Assembly: GCA_964481035.1 (NCBI GenBank)
Contig: CAYZSE010000005.1
Span: 1 to 51,079 of the forward strand
DNA from: JAAAPF01 sp964481035
GTDB taxonomy: Bacteria > Pseudomonadota > Alphaproteobacteria > Geminicoccales > Geminicoccaceae
Direction of reading: 5' to 3'
DNA length: 51,079 bases
Shown here: positions 41,844 to 50,092 of the stretch, in pieces
Layout: every line of letters starts with the position of its first letter
How positions within the stretch are numbered: position 1 is the stretch's first letter
Position numbers and translations under genes: made by a program
The notes under the pieces: model-generated
What the model saw: the letters and a program-made list of their open reading frames with translations, nothing else
The model's database searches: none
What the model was told of the DNA's origin: nothing

Positions 41844-42885
41844 TGTCGACTGCCGGATCGAGGGCCGCCTCGGCCGCATCCACCTCGACCGGCCCAAGGC
41901 CCTCAACGCCCTGACCCGGCCGATGGTGCAGGCGGTGAGCGCGACGCTCGCGGCCTGGAAGGACGACCCCGAGGTGACGGCCGTTCTCGTCACCGGCGAG
42001 GGCGAGCGCGCGTTCTGCGCCGGCGGCGACGTCCTCGAGGTGGACCGTCTCGCCCGCGAGGAGGGCGTCGCCGCGGCCATGCCGTTCTTTCACGACGAGT
42101 ACCGCATGAACTGGCGGATCAAGCATTTCCCCAAGCCCTATATCGCCGTGCTCGACGGCGTCACCATGGGCGGCGGGGTCGGCATCTCGGTGCACGGTAG
42201 CCACCGGCTGGCCACCGAAGCCACGGTGTTCGCCATGCCGGAGACGGCGATCGGCATGTTTCCCGACGTCGGCGGCACGCATGTCCTGGGCACCATGCCG
42301 GGCGGCCTCGGCCTGTGGCTGGCGCTCACCGGCCACCGCCTCGGGCCGGCCGACACGGTCGCCTGCGGCGTCGCCACGCACTTCGTGCCGCGCGCCCGCG
42401 TCGCCCGGCTCGAGGCCGGGCTGCGCGACGCCGCCGACGCGGCCGCGGTGCACGCCGTCGTCACCGGCATGAGCGAGGCGGCGGGCGAGGGCGAGATCGC
42501 GCCTCGCCGGCGGACCATCGACACCGTGTTCGACCAGCCGAGCGTCGCCGCCATCGGCGAGGCGGCGGCGAGCGAGCCGACGGGCTGGGGCCTCCAGCAG
42601 TGGCGGGCGATCGCCGCCCGCTCGCCGACCAGCGTCCGCCTCGCTTTCGCGCAGCTGCGACGCGGTCGGACCCTCGCCTTCGACGACGCGATCCGTCTCG
42701 AATACCGCATGGTGCACCGGGTCTATGCCGGCCACGACGTCTTCGAGGGCGTCCGAGCGGTCCTGGTCGACAAGGACCACGCACCGCACTGGTGCCCGGC
42801 GCGCCTCGACGAGGTCGACGACGCCGCCGTCGACGCCCATTTCGCGCCATTGCCGCAGGGTGATCTGCCGCTCGACTGGAACTGA
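41836..42885 (+). CDS. 3-hydroxyisobutyryl-CoA hydrolase
   Basis: A 349-residue crotonase-fold enzyme releasing 3-hydroxyisobutyrate in valine breakdown. HIBYL-CoA hydrolase hallmarks are FCAGGDVLEV, YIAVLDGVTMGGGVGISVHG and MPETAIGMFPDVGG (the last separates it from enoyl-CoA hydratases), with a C-terminal VLVDKDHAPHWCP. The start ATG lies within the preceding gene's last codons. MmsB follows 30 bases later. Confidence 0.92.
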   Translation: MADVDCRIEGRLGRIHLDRPKALNALTRPMVQAVSATLAAWKDDPEVTAVLVTGEGERAFCAGGDVLEVDRLAREEGVAAAMPFFHDEYRMNWRIKHFPKPYIAVLDGVTMGGGVGISVHGSHRLATEATVFAMPETAIGMFPDVGGTHVLGTMPGGLGLWLALTGHRLGPADTVACGVATHFVPRARVARLEAGLRDAADAAAVHAVVTGMSEAAGEGEIAPRRRTIDTVFDQPSVAAIGEAAASEPTGWGLQQWRAIAARSPTSVRLAFAQLRRGRTLAFDDAIRLEYRMVHRVYAGHDVFEGVRAVLVDKDHAPHWCPARLDEVDDAAVDAHFAPLPQGDLPLDWN

Positions 42886-42915
42886 AGACGGAACGCAAGA
42901 CAGGGAGGATCCGCG

Positions 42916-43806
42916 ATGACCACGGTCGCCTTCGTCGGTGTCGGCAACATGGGGGGGCCGATGGCCCGCAATCTCCTCGAGGCCGGCCACGCGGTGCGCG
43001 TGGCCGACCGCGACCCAGCGGCGGTCGAGCGGCTCGCGGCGGCCGGCGCCACCGGCTGTGCATGCGTGGCCGCGGCGCTCGCCGGTGCCGAGGGGGTCGT
43101 CACCATGCTGCCGGCCGGCACCCAGGTTCGCGAGGTCTATGGCGGCGATGGCGGCGTGCTCGCCGAGGCCGCGCCGGGCACCGTGCTGATCGACTGCTCG
43201 ACCATCGACGTCGCGACCGCTCGCGAGGTCGCGGCGGCGGCCGCCGAGCGCGGCCTCGCCATGGTCGACGCGCCGGTCTCGGGGGGTGTCGGCGGCGCCG
43301 CGGGCGGTACCCTCACGTTCATGGTCGGCGGTGCCGACGGCGCGGTGGCGGCGGCGCGGCCGTTGCTCCAGGCCATGGGCAAGACCATCGTCCACACGGG
43401 CGGTCCCGGCACGGGTCAAGCGGCGAAGATCTGCAACAATCTCGTGCTCGGCATCTCGATGATCGGCGTCTGCGAGGCCTTCAACCTGGCCGATCGACTC
43501 GGGCTCGACCGCCAGAAGCTGTTCGACGTCAGCGCCACGAGCTCGGGCCAGTGCTGGTCGTTGACCACCTACTGCCCGGTCCCGGGACCGGTGCCGTCCT
43601 CGCCCGCCAACCGCGACTACGCCGCGGGCTTCACCGCGGCGATGATGCTCAAGGATCTGCGCCTCGCCGAGGCGGCCGCCGCGAGCACCGGCACGGCCTC
43701 GCCGCTGGGCGCCGTCGCCACCCAGCTCTATCAACTGATGCGCAACGCCGGGCTGGGAAAAAAGGACTTTTCCGGCATCATCAAAATGTTAGAAGTGAAA
43801 ATCTAG
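42916..43806 (+). CDS. mmsB: 3-hydroxyisobutyrate dehydrogenase
   Basis: NAD-dependent oxidation of 3-hydroxyisobutyrate to methylmalonate semialdehyde. The 296-residue protein has a Rossmann start (FVGVGNMGGPMA), the substrate loop DAPVSGGVGGAAGGTLTFMVGG and the catalytic Lys in GQAAKICNN. The C-terminal KDLRLAEAAA helix is typical. The ATG at 42916 follows GGGAGGA. It is last in the three-gene valine operon. Confidence 0.94.
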   Translation: MTTVAFVGVGNMGGPMARNLLEAGHAVRVADRDPAAVERLAAAGATGCACVAAALAGAEGVVTMLPAGTQVREVYGGDGGVLAEAAPGTVLIDCSTIDVATAREVAAAAAERGLAMVDAPVSGGVGGAAGGTLTFMVGGADGAVAAARPLLQAMGKTIVHTGGPGTGQAAKICNNLVLGISMIGVCEAFNLADRLGLDRQKLFDVSATSSGQCWSLTTYCPVPGPVPSSPANRDYAAGFTAAMMLKDLRLAEAAAASTGTASPLGAVATQLYQLMRNAGLGKKDFSGIIKMLEVKI

Positions 43807-43872
43807 GCGTGATCGCAACGTTCCGGTTGTGAGCTGCGGTCACGGCGTCGCAACAATCGACCTGGTGGTGGC

Positions 43873-44325
43873 GTGAAGCACAGCTATCTCGAAACGATAC
43901 GCCTCATCGAGCGGCTGCATCGCCGTTTCCTCGACGTCATCAAGACGGAGTTGGACCGCCTCGGTGTCGAGGACGTCAACAATGTGCAGACGTTGATCCT
44001 CTTCAACATCAACGAGGAGCAGTTGACGGTCGGGGAACTGACCGCCCGCGGGTATTATCTGGGCTCCAATGTGTCGTACAACGTCAAGAAGCTGGTCGAG
44101 AACGGCTACCTACAGCAGGAGCGCTCGCCGCACGACCGTCGCATGACCCGGGTACGCCTGTCGGAGAAAGGTCTCGATTTGACGCAAAAGATCGACCAGC
44201 TCTATCAGAAGAACGCGAGCGATCTAGCGGAAGGCATCGCCAGCGAAGAGCAGCTGTGCGAGATCAACCGAGTGCTCATCGCCATCGAGCGCTATTGGAG
44301 CAGCTTCATCAGCTACATGCGGTGA
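43873..44325 (+). CDS. MarR-family regulator, LdtR-like
   Basis: A 150-residue winged-helix regulator. The recognition region TVGELTARGYYLGSNVSYNVKKLVE and the wing ERSPHDRRMTRVRLSEKG closely resemble what I remember of alphaproteobacterial LdtR, linked to L,D-transpeptidase control; this is from memory and unverified. The start is GTG at 43873 with no strong ribosome-binding site. Codon use is slightly less GC-rich than its neighbours. It is separated by 66 bases from mmsB, so it may have its own promoter. Confidence 0.82.
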   Translation: MKHSYLETIRLIERLHRRFLDVIKTELDRLGVEDVNNVQTLILFNINEEQLTVGELTARGYYLGSNVSYNVKKLVENGYLQQERSPHDRRMTRVRLSEKGLDLTQKIDQLYQKNASDLAEGIASEEQLCEINRVLIAIERYWSSFISYMR

Positions 44326-44359
44326 GGGCGAAAGATGCGCGGGCGGACGGCGAGGGGCC

Positions 44360-45034
44360 TCAGCGGTCGCCGCCAGCCTTCTTCGTCCGTTGGTCCGCCG
44401 TCCCGTCGAGTTCCGCCAGCTTCGCGTTCAAGGCATCCACCTGCGCGCGCAGCTCGACGATCTCACGCTGCTGCCGCTCGTAGACGACATCGCGCTCCCT
44501 CTCGTCCTGGCCGTCCTCGTCCTTCGCATCCTCGCCCTTGGCCCCGGTGCCCACTCCCGGGAAGGGATTGAACATCGAGGTCGCCTGTTGGAACAGCGCC
44601 ATGTTCTGCCGCGTCATCTCGTTCAGCTGATTGACGGGGAAAAACCGTCCCATCGTTCCCTCGAAATAGCGCTGCATCTGCTCTTGGTTCTGCATGAAAT
44701 GATCCATGCTCGCCTCGAGGTAGCGGGGCAGCATCGCGTAAGAACTGTCGTCGTAGAAGCCGATCAATTGGCGCAGGAACGGTACCGGCAAGAGGTTTCG
44801 CCCCTTGCTGTCTTCTTCGAGAATGATCTGCGTCAGGACCGAACGGGTGATCTCGTCGCCGGACTTGGCATCGAACACGACGAATTCACGGCCATCGCGA
44901 AGCAGGCGCGCCAACTCCTCAAGGGTCACGTAGCTAGATGAGCTGGTGTTGTAGAGGCGGCGATTCGCATACTTCTTGATGACGACCGGCGGCTGGGTCG
45001 GTGCCGAACTTTCCGTAGTCGAGTTCACAGTCAT
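44360..45034 (-). CDS. phaR: Polyhydroxyalkanoate synthesis repressor PhaR
   Basis: A 224-residue DNA- and PHB-binding regulator of phasin and PHA genes. The PHB accumulation domain starts VIKKYANRRLYNT and continues FVVFDAKSGDEITRSVLTQI and FLRQLIGFYDDSSY. A second domain around MDHFMQNQEQMQRYFEGTMG and NPFPG follows. The C-terminus is a charged coiled coil (REIVELRAQVDALNAKLAEL). It implies that the organism makes PHA, although no PHA synthase is present here. Confidence 0.93.
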   Translation of the reverse strand: MTVNSTTESSAPTQPPVVIKKYANRRLYNTSSSSYVTLEELARLLRDGREFVVFDAKSGDEITRSVLTQIILEEDSKGRNLLPVPFLRQLIGFYDDSSYAMLPRYLEASMDHFMQNQEQMQRYFEGTMGRFFPVNQLNEMTRQNMALFQQATSMFNPFPGVGTGAKGEDAKDEDGQDERERDVVYERQQREIVELRAQVDALNAKLAELDGTADQRTKKAGGDR

Positions 45035-45125
45035 GCGAGGGGCTCCCTCACGGCCTCAAACGGCACCATCGCCGCAAGACGATTTAGCACCGTTGCTGCA
45101 TCGCGGTCACGCGTCTTTCGCCGCG

Positions 45126-45722
45126 TCAGCGCTGCATCGCCGCCTCTTCGAGCTCCAGCTCGATGATGTCGGCAAAGCCGGGCGACGCCTCGACGCCCTG
45201 GTCGAGCTCGTCGCCGACCTCCGCCTCGTCTTCGTCGGACGGCGGCGTCGCCCGGCCGGCCTGGATCTCGGCCTCTTCGGGCGAGCGGGCGACGTTGATG
45301 TGCAGCGTCGTGTCCACCTCGGGATGGAGCCAGACACGGATGTCGTAGATGCCCAGGGTCTTGATCGGGTCGGCGAGCCCGACCTGCCGCCGATCGAGCG
45401 TGATACCGTCCGCAGTGAAGGCTTCCGCGATGTCGCGCGCGCTTACCGAGCCATAGAGCTGCTTCGTCTCGCTCGCCTGGCGAATGATGACGACGCCGCG
45501 GCCTTCGATCGCCTCCTTGAGGCCGAGCGCGTCCTCTCGACGCTTGAGGTTGTCGGCTTCGAGTTGCGTGCGCTGAGTCTCGAAGGTCGCCAGCGCCCGC
45601 TTGGTCGCCCTGAGCGCCTTGCCCTGCGGGATCAAGAAGTTGCGGGCGTAGCCCGGCCGCACCTTCACGATCTGACCCATCGGCCCGAGCTTCTCGACAC
45701 GCTCCAATAGGATCACATCCAT
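45126..45722 (-). CDS. rplI: 50S ribosomal protein L9
   Basis: The 198-residue L9 begins with the conserved MDVILLERVEKLGPMGQIVKV and PGYARNFLIPQGKA, has the central charged helix and a C-terminal rRNA-binding domain (KQLYGSVSARDIAEAF). It is extended by a roughly 45-residue acidic tail (PPSDEDEAEVGDELDQG), making it longer than the usual 150. It is third in the rpsF-rpsR-rplI operon. Confidence 0.97.
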   Translation of the reverse strand: MDVILLERVEKLGPMGQIVKVRPGYARNFLIPQGKALRATKRALATFETQRTQLEADNLKRREDALGLKEAIEGRGVVIIRQASETKQLYGSVSARDIAEAFTADGITLDRRQVGLADPIKTLGIYDIRVWLHPEVDTTLHINVARSPEEAEIQAGRATPPSDEDEAEVGDELDQGVEASPGFADIIELELEEAAMQR

Positions 45723-45785
45723 CGTCGTCTCCTCTCAACCGCGCCGGGCGCGGCGGCTACGTTCGTGGCGCCTCGCCCGACGGGC

Positions 45786-46088
45786 TCATTGCGTGACGTA
45801 AGGCAGAAGCGCCAGGTGCCGCGCGCGCTTGATCGCCCGCGAGAGTGCCCGCTGCTCCTTCGCGGTCACCGCGGTGATGCGACGCGGCACGATCTTGCCG
45901 CGCTCGGAGACGAACCGCTGGAGCAGCTTCACGTCCTTGTAATCGATCGCCGGAGCATCGGGATGCGCGAAAGGGCTCGCCTTGCGCCGCCGGAAAAACG
46001 GACGGCGGATGGTGATCTGGGGCGGCTCGCGGCGCTCGGGTCGATCACCGCGGGCGTGGCCCTCGGGGCGAGTCTGGGGCTCGGACAT
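45786..46088 (-). CDS. rpsR: 30S ribosomal protein S18
   Basis: The 100-residue S18 has the core IDYKDVKLLQRFVSERGKI and PRRITAVTAKEQRALSRAIKRARHLALLPY. A basic, Arg-rich N-terminal extension of about 25-30 residues precedes the core, giving a longer protein than the common 75-90. The ATG at 46088 lies 35 bases after rpsF. Confidence 0.96.
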   Translation of the reverse strand: MSEPQTRPEGHARGDRPERREPPQITIRRPFFRRRKASPFAHPDAPAIDYKDVKLLQRFVSERGKIVPRRITAVTAKEQRALSRAIKRARHLALLPYVTQ

Positions 46089-46123
46089 GGTTTCTCGCTA
46101 ACGTATGGCGGATGGCAGTGCGG

Positions 46124-46483
46124 TCAGGGCCGATCGCGACGCGGGCGATCATCGCGGGCGGACTTGGCCACCATGATCGCCGACTGCCCCTCGTCGTGCT
46201 TGTCGACCTTCAGCGTCAAGAAGCGCAGCACGTCCTCGTTCAAGCGCTCCATGCGCTCCAACTCGTCGATCAACGCGGGCGACCCGTCGATGTTCATATG
46301 CATATAATGACCTTTGCGGTTCTTGTTGATCCGGTAGGTCAAGCTGCGGATCCCCCAGTACTCCAACTTGCCGACGCTACCGCCCTGATCGGCGATGAGC
46401 TGCGTGAAGGTCTCGCTCAGCGCCTGCGCCTGCTGCGCCGAGAGGTCCTGGCGGGCGATAAAGGTGTGTTCGTAAAGCGGCAT
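46124..46483 (-). CDS. rpsF: 30S ribosomal protein S6
   Basis: The 119-residue S6 has MPLYEHTFIARQDLS, then LEYWGIRSLTYRINKNRKGHYM and LNEDVLRFLTLKVDKHDEG. The C-terminus is charged. It is first gene of the rpsF-rpsR-rplI operon, transcribed from a promoter candidate about 125 bases upstream. Confidence 0.97.
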   Translation of the reverse strand: MPLYEHTFIARQDLSAQQAQALSETFTQLIADQGGSVGKLEYWGIRSLTYRINKNRKGHYMHMNIDGSPALIDELERMERLNEDVLRFLTLKVDKHDEGQSAIMVAKSARDDRPRRDRP

Positions 46484-46519
46484 ACGCTCGGTTGCTCTTC
46501 CGGCTCGATGAGGTCGGTC

Positions 46520-46529
46520 GTGACGTCAC
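46520..46529. promoter_or_regulatory. Perfect 10-base palindrome in rpsF leader
   Basis: GTGACGTCAC, 37 bases upstream of the rpsF start and inside its predicted transcript leader. It may be a protein site or part of a leader structure; a chance match is possible. Confidence 0.25.
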
Positions 46530-46605
46530 CCACGCACGCGGCGCGACGCTCGAACGGCGCGCTACTCAGGTCCTGTGGGCGGACTCGTCCCGACGGAAGG
46601 CGCGA

Positions 46606-46633
46606 AATATACGCAAAGCGGGCGGGACTGCAA
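46606..46633 (-). promoter_or_regulatory. Candidate sigma-70 promoter of rpsF-rpsR-rplI
   Basis: On the minus strand TTGCAG (46633-46628), a 16-base spacer and TATATT (46611-46606). It is the only clear AT-rich -10 in the divergent rpsF/fabD gap. On the plus strand a TTGACA at 46639-46644 could serve fabD, but its -10 is poor. Confidence 0.5.
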
Positions 46634-46693
46634 GCGCCTTGACAGGCTGGTGAGCAACTGCAACAGGGCCCGCTGCCGCACAGAGAGATGTAG

Positions 46694-47632
46694 ATGACGA
46701 CGTCGTTCCTGTTCCCGGGCCAAGGATCGCAGAAGATCGGCATGGGTGCCTCGCTGGCGACGCATCCGGCCGGACGCGACGTCTTCGCGGCGGTCGACGA
46801 GGCGCTCGGCCGGCCGTTGACGCGCCTGATGGTCGAAGGGCCGGCGAGCGAGCTCACCCTGACTGCCAACGCCCAGCCGGCACTCATGGCGGTCTCGGTC
46901 GCCGCCGTGCGCGCCCTCGAGAGCGAGCTCTCGCGGCCGATGGCGACGTTCTGCGCGCACGTCGCGGGCCATTCGCTGGGCGAATATGCGGCGCTCACCG
47001 CCGCCGGCACCTTCGACGTCGCGACCGCCGCACGGCTGTTGCGGCTGCGCGGCGAGGCGATGCAGACCGCGGTTCCGGTCGGCGACGGCGCCATGGCGGC
47101 GATCCTCGGCCTCGCGATCGATGACGTCGAGGCGCTCGTCGGCGCGACCTTCGGCACCGTCGACGTCGCCAACGACAACGGCGTCGGTCAGGTGGTGGTG
47201 AGCGGCGCCCGGGCGGCGGTCGAGGCGATCGCGGTCACCGCCAAGGCGCGCGGCGCCAAGCGCGTGCTGCCGCTGCCGGTGAGTGCGCCTTTTCACTGCC
47301 GGCTGATGCAGCCCGCCGCGGAACGGATGGCCGAGGCGCTCGCCGCGGCGCCGATGCGCGAGCCGAGCGTGCCGGTCGTCGCCAACGTCAGCGCCCGACC
47401 GCTGCGCGACGTCGCGGCGGTGCGCGAGGCGCTCGTCGCCCAGGTCTGCGGCCGGGTCCGGTGGCGCGAGACCATGGCCTTCCTCGCCGCCGCCGGCACC
47501 ACCCGCGTCGTCGAGGCCGGTGCCGGCAAGGTGCTGGCGGGCCTCGCCAAGCGCGGCGTCCCCGGCGCCGCGATCCGCAACCTGGAGACCGCCGACGACG
47601 TCGCGGCGCTCGCCGCCGAGATCGCCGGCTGA
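46694..47632 (+). CDS. fabD: Malonyl-CoA:ACP transacylase
   Basis: Loads malonate onto ACP for fatty acid synthesis. The 312-residue protein has FLFPGQGSQKIGM, the nucleophile Ser in AGHSLGEYAAL, the LRGEAMQ motif and the catalytic His in SAPFHCRLM. Length is normal. It is first of a fab operon and divergent from rpsF. Confidence 0.97.
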   Translation: MTTSFLFPGQGSQKIGMGASLATHPAGRDVFAAVDEALGRPLTRLMVEGPASELTLTANAQPALMAVSVAAVRALESELSRPMATFCAHVAGHSLGEYAALTAAGTFDVATAARLLRLRGEAMQTAVPVGDGAMAAILGLAIDDVEALVGATFGTVDVANDNGVGQVVVSGARAAVEAIAVTAKARGAKRVLPLPVSAPFHCRLMQPAAERMAEALAAAPMREPSVPVVANVSARPLRDVAAVREALVAQVCGRVRWRETMAFLAAAGTTRVVEAGAGKVLAGLAKRGVPGAAIRNLETADDVAALAAEIAG

Positions 47633-47657
47633 AGGGCCACCGAGGAACCAGCGAGCG

Positions 47658-48392
47658 ATGTTCAATCTCCACGGGCGAACCGCGTTGGTCACCGGTGCCA
47701 CGGGCGGCATCGGCGGCGCGATCGCCAAGGCCCTGCACGATGCCGGCGCCACGGTCGTGCTGACCGGACGACGCGCTGCGGCGCTCGACGCCCTGGCCGG
47801 CGCGCTCGGCGCGCGGACGGAGGTCGTGCCCGCCGACCTCGCCGCCCCGGACGCGGCCGACGCCCTCGTCAAAGCGGCCGAGAGCGGCGGTGGGCTCGAC
47901 ATCCTGGTGAACAACGCCGGGCTCACCCGCGACAACCTCGCCCTGCGCCTCAAGGACGAGGACTGGACCGCCGTTCTCGAGACCAACCTGCTGGCGGCGT
48001 TCCGCCTGTCGCGGGCGGCGCTGAGGGGAATGATGAAGCGGCGCTTCGGCCGTATCGTCAACATCACCTCGATCGTCGGCGTGACCGGCAACCCGGGGCA
48101 GAGCAACTACGCCGCCTCCAAGGCCGGCCTCGTCGGGATGAGCAAGTCGCTGGCGCAGGAGGTGGCCAGCCGTGGGGTGACAGTGAACTGCATCGCCCCG
48201 GGCTTCATCGCGACGGCGATGACGGCGGACCTACCGCCGGCACAGCGCGAACGCCTGCTGGCTCAGATCCCCTCGGGCCGCCTGGGCACCGCCGAAGACG
48301 TCGCCGCGGCAGCGGTTTACCTCTCCAGCGACGAGGCCGCCTACGTCACCGGCCAGACCCTGCATGTCAACGGCGGCATGGCCATGATCTGA
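47658..48392 (+). CDS. fabG: 3-oxoacyl-ACP reductase
   Basis: NADPH-dependent SDR enzyme of fatty acid elongation, 244 residues. Cofactor site TGATGGIGGAIA, NNAGLTRDN, catalytic Ser in NITSIVGVTGNPGQ, and the YAASK Tyr/Lys pair, then PGFIATAMT. Lies 25 bases after fabD. Confidence 0.96.
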   Translation: MFNLHGRTALVTGATGGIGGAIAKALHDAGATVVLTGRRAAALDALAGALGARTEVVPADLAAPDAADALVKAAESGGGLDILVNNAGLTRDNLALRLKDEDWTAVLETNLLAAFRLSRAALRGMMKRRFGRIVNITSIVGVTGNPGQSNYAASKAGLVGMSKSLAQEVASRGVTVNCIAPGFIATAMTADLPPAQRERLLAQIPSGRLGTAEDVAAAAVYLSSDEAAYVTGQTLHVNGGMAMI

Positions 48393-48406
48393 CGCCGTCG
48401 CGGCAG

Positions 48407-48436
48407 GCTAGTCAGCCCGCGAGGGGCTGTGCTAGC
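48407..48436 (+). other. Stem-loop between fabG and acpP
   Basis: GCTAG (48407-48411) and CAGCCC (48413-48418) pair with GGGCTG (48424-48429) and CTAGC (48432-48436), giving an 11-base-pair stem with a small internal bulge and a 5-base loop. A second GCCGCC/GGCGGC stem lies at 48440-48471. There is no T-tract. It could be an RNA stabiliser or attenuator setting acpP level apart from fabG. Confidence 0.45.
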
Positions 48437-48550
48437 AGTGCCGCCGTCGGCCGTCGGAGGCGTTCGGCGGCACCAAGTCGACCAACAGCAGCCGGCCCTC
48501 TCTCCCCGTGCAACCGACCAAGGGCCCCCAACAGGACGAGGAATGAACCC

Positions 48551-48787
48551 ATGAGCGATGTCGCCGAGCGGGTGAAGAAGATCGTGGTCGAGCATCTCGG
48601 CGTCGACGAGGACAAGGTCACCGAGAGCGCGAGCTTCGTCGACGATCTCGGCGCCGACAGCCTCGACACCGTCGAACTGGTGATGGCCTTCGAGGAGGAG
48701 TTCGGCTGCGAGATCCCCGACGACGCCGCGGAGAAGATCGCGACCGTCAAGGACGCGATCGAGTTCATCAAGGAGCACGCCTCCTAG
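48551..48787 (+). CDS. acpP: Acyl carrier protein
   Basis: A 78-residue acidic carrier with the phosphopantetheine Ser in GADSLDTVEL. The flanking helices ERVKKIVVEHLGVDEDKV and AFEEEFGCEIPDDAAEKI are standard. It lies 158 bases after fabG with a structured gap, so it may have extra promoter input. Confidence 0.97.
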   Translation: MSDVAERVKKIVVEHLGVDEDKVTESASFVDDLGADSLDTVELVMAFEEEFGCEIPDDAAEKIATVKDAIEFIKEHAS

Positions 48788-48820
48788 GCTCGTCGCGGGC
48801 ACGTGATGGGAGGACCCTCG

Positions 48821-50086
48821 ATGCGACGCGTGGTCGTGACCGGCCTCGGCTTGGTGACGCCTTTGGGCGACGGCGTCGACGCCAATTGGCGTCGCCTGAT
48901 CGCCGGCGAGAGCGGCATCCGCCGCATCGACCGCTTCGACGCCAGCGATCTGCCCTCGCGGGTCGCCGGCGTGGTGCCGGAGAAAGGCGCGCCCGACGGC
49001 TTCGATACGGACCGCTACCTGTCGCCGAAGGAACAGCGCAAGCTCTCGCTGTTCATCATCTATGCCGTCGCAGCGGCGCAACAGGCCGTCGTCGCGGCGG
49101 GCCTCGACGGCGCGCTGTCGGACGCCGAGCGCGAGCGCATCGGCGTGCAGATCGGCTCCGGCATCGGCGGACTGCCGGAAATCTACGAGACCTCGGTGGT
49201 CCTGCACGAGAGGGGGCCGCGCCGGGTCAGCCCCTTCTTCATCCCGTCGGCGCTCATCAACCTGGCGTCGGGTCACGTGTCGATCCGTCACGGCTTCAAG
49301 GGGCCCAACCATTCGGCCGTCACGGCCTGCGCCACCGGCGCCCACGCGATCGGCGATGCGGCCCGCTCGATCGCGCTCGGCGATGCCGAGGTGATGATCG
49401 CCGGCGGCGCCGAGGCAGCGTTGGGCCGGCTCGCCGTGGCCGGCTTCGCGGCGGCCCGGGCGCTGACCACGAGCTTCAACGACGAGCCCGAGCGGGCCTC
49501 GCGCCCCTGGGACCGCGACCGCGACGGCTTCACGATCGCCGAGGGTGCCGGGGTCATGGTGCTCGAGGAGCTGGAGCACGCCCGGGCGCGCGGCGCCGAG
49601 ATCCACGCCGAGCTCACCGGCTACGGCATGTCGGGCGACGCCCACCACATCACTGCGCCCGCCCCCGATGGCGACGGCGGCTTTCGCGCGATGCGTGCGG
49701 CGTTGGCGCGGGCCGGCCTCGCGGCCCGAGACATCGACTACATCAATGCGCACGGCACCTCGACCCCCCTGGGCGACGAGATCGAGCTCGGCGCGGTCAA
49801 GCGGCTCTTCGGCGAGCACGCCTACCGGCTCTCGATGTCCTCGACCAAGTCGGCGATCGGCCACCTGCTCGGGGCGGCCGGCGCGGTCGAGGCGATCTAT
49901 TCGGTGCTCGCGCTCGAGCACGGCGTGCTGCCGCCGACCCGCAACCTCGACAACCCCTCGGCCGGCTGCGACATCGATCTCGTGCCGCATGAGGCGAAGA
50001 GGCGGGAGCTCAGGGCCGTGCTGTCGAACGCGTTCGGCTTCGGCGGCACGAATTCGAGCCTCGTCTTCGTCCGCCCGGAGGACTGA
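48821..50086 (+). CDS. fabF: 3-oxoacyl-ACP synthase II
   Basis: Condensing enzyme of fatty acid elongation, 421 residues. Cys-His-His active site is intact: Cys in TACATGAHAIG, His in NAHGTSTPLGD, and His in SAIGHLLGAAGA. The C-terminus NAFGFGGTNSSLVF is typical. The ATG at 48821 has GGGAGGA 7-8 bases upstream and fits better than the upstream starts at 48803-48806. Confidence 0.97.
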   Translation: MRRVVVTGLGLVTPLGDGVDANWRRLIAGESGIRRIDRFDASDLPSRVAGVVPEKGAPDGFDTDRYLSPKEQRKLSLFIIYAVAAAQQAVVAAGLDGALSDAERERIGVQIGSGIGGLPEIYETSVVLHERGPRRVSPFFIPSALINLASGHVSIRHGFKGPNHSAVTACATGAHAIGDAARSIALGDAEVMIAGGAEAALGRLAVAGFAAARALTTSFNDEPERASRPWDRDRDGFTIAEGAGVMVLEELEHARARGAEIHAELTGYGMSGDAHHITAPAPDGDGGFRAMRAALARAGLAARDIDYINAHGTSTPLGDEIELGAVKRLFGEHAYRLSMSSTKSAIGHLLGAAGAVEAIYSVLALEHGVLPPTRNLDNPSAGCDIDLVPHEAKRRELRAVLSNAFGFGGTNSSLVFVRPED

Positions 50087-50092
50087 GCGCCG

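Noticed and set aside
47644..47665. GGAAC upstream of a GTT near fabG as an EcfG promoter
   Set aside because: Spacing is 11 bases instead of 16-17.
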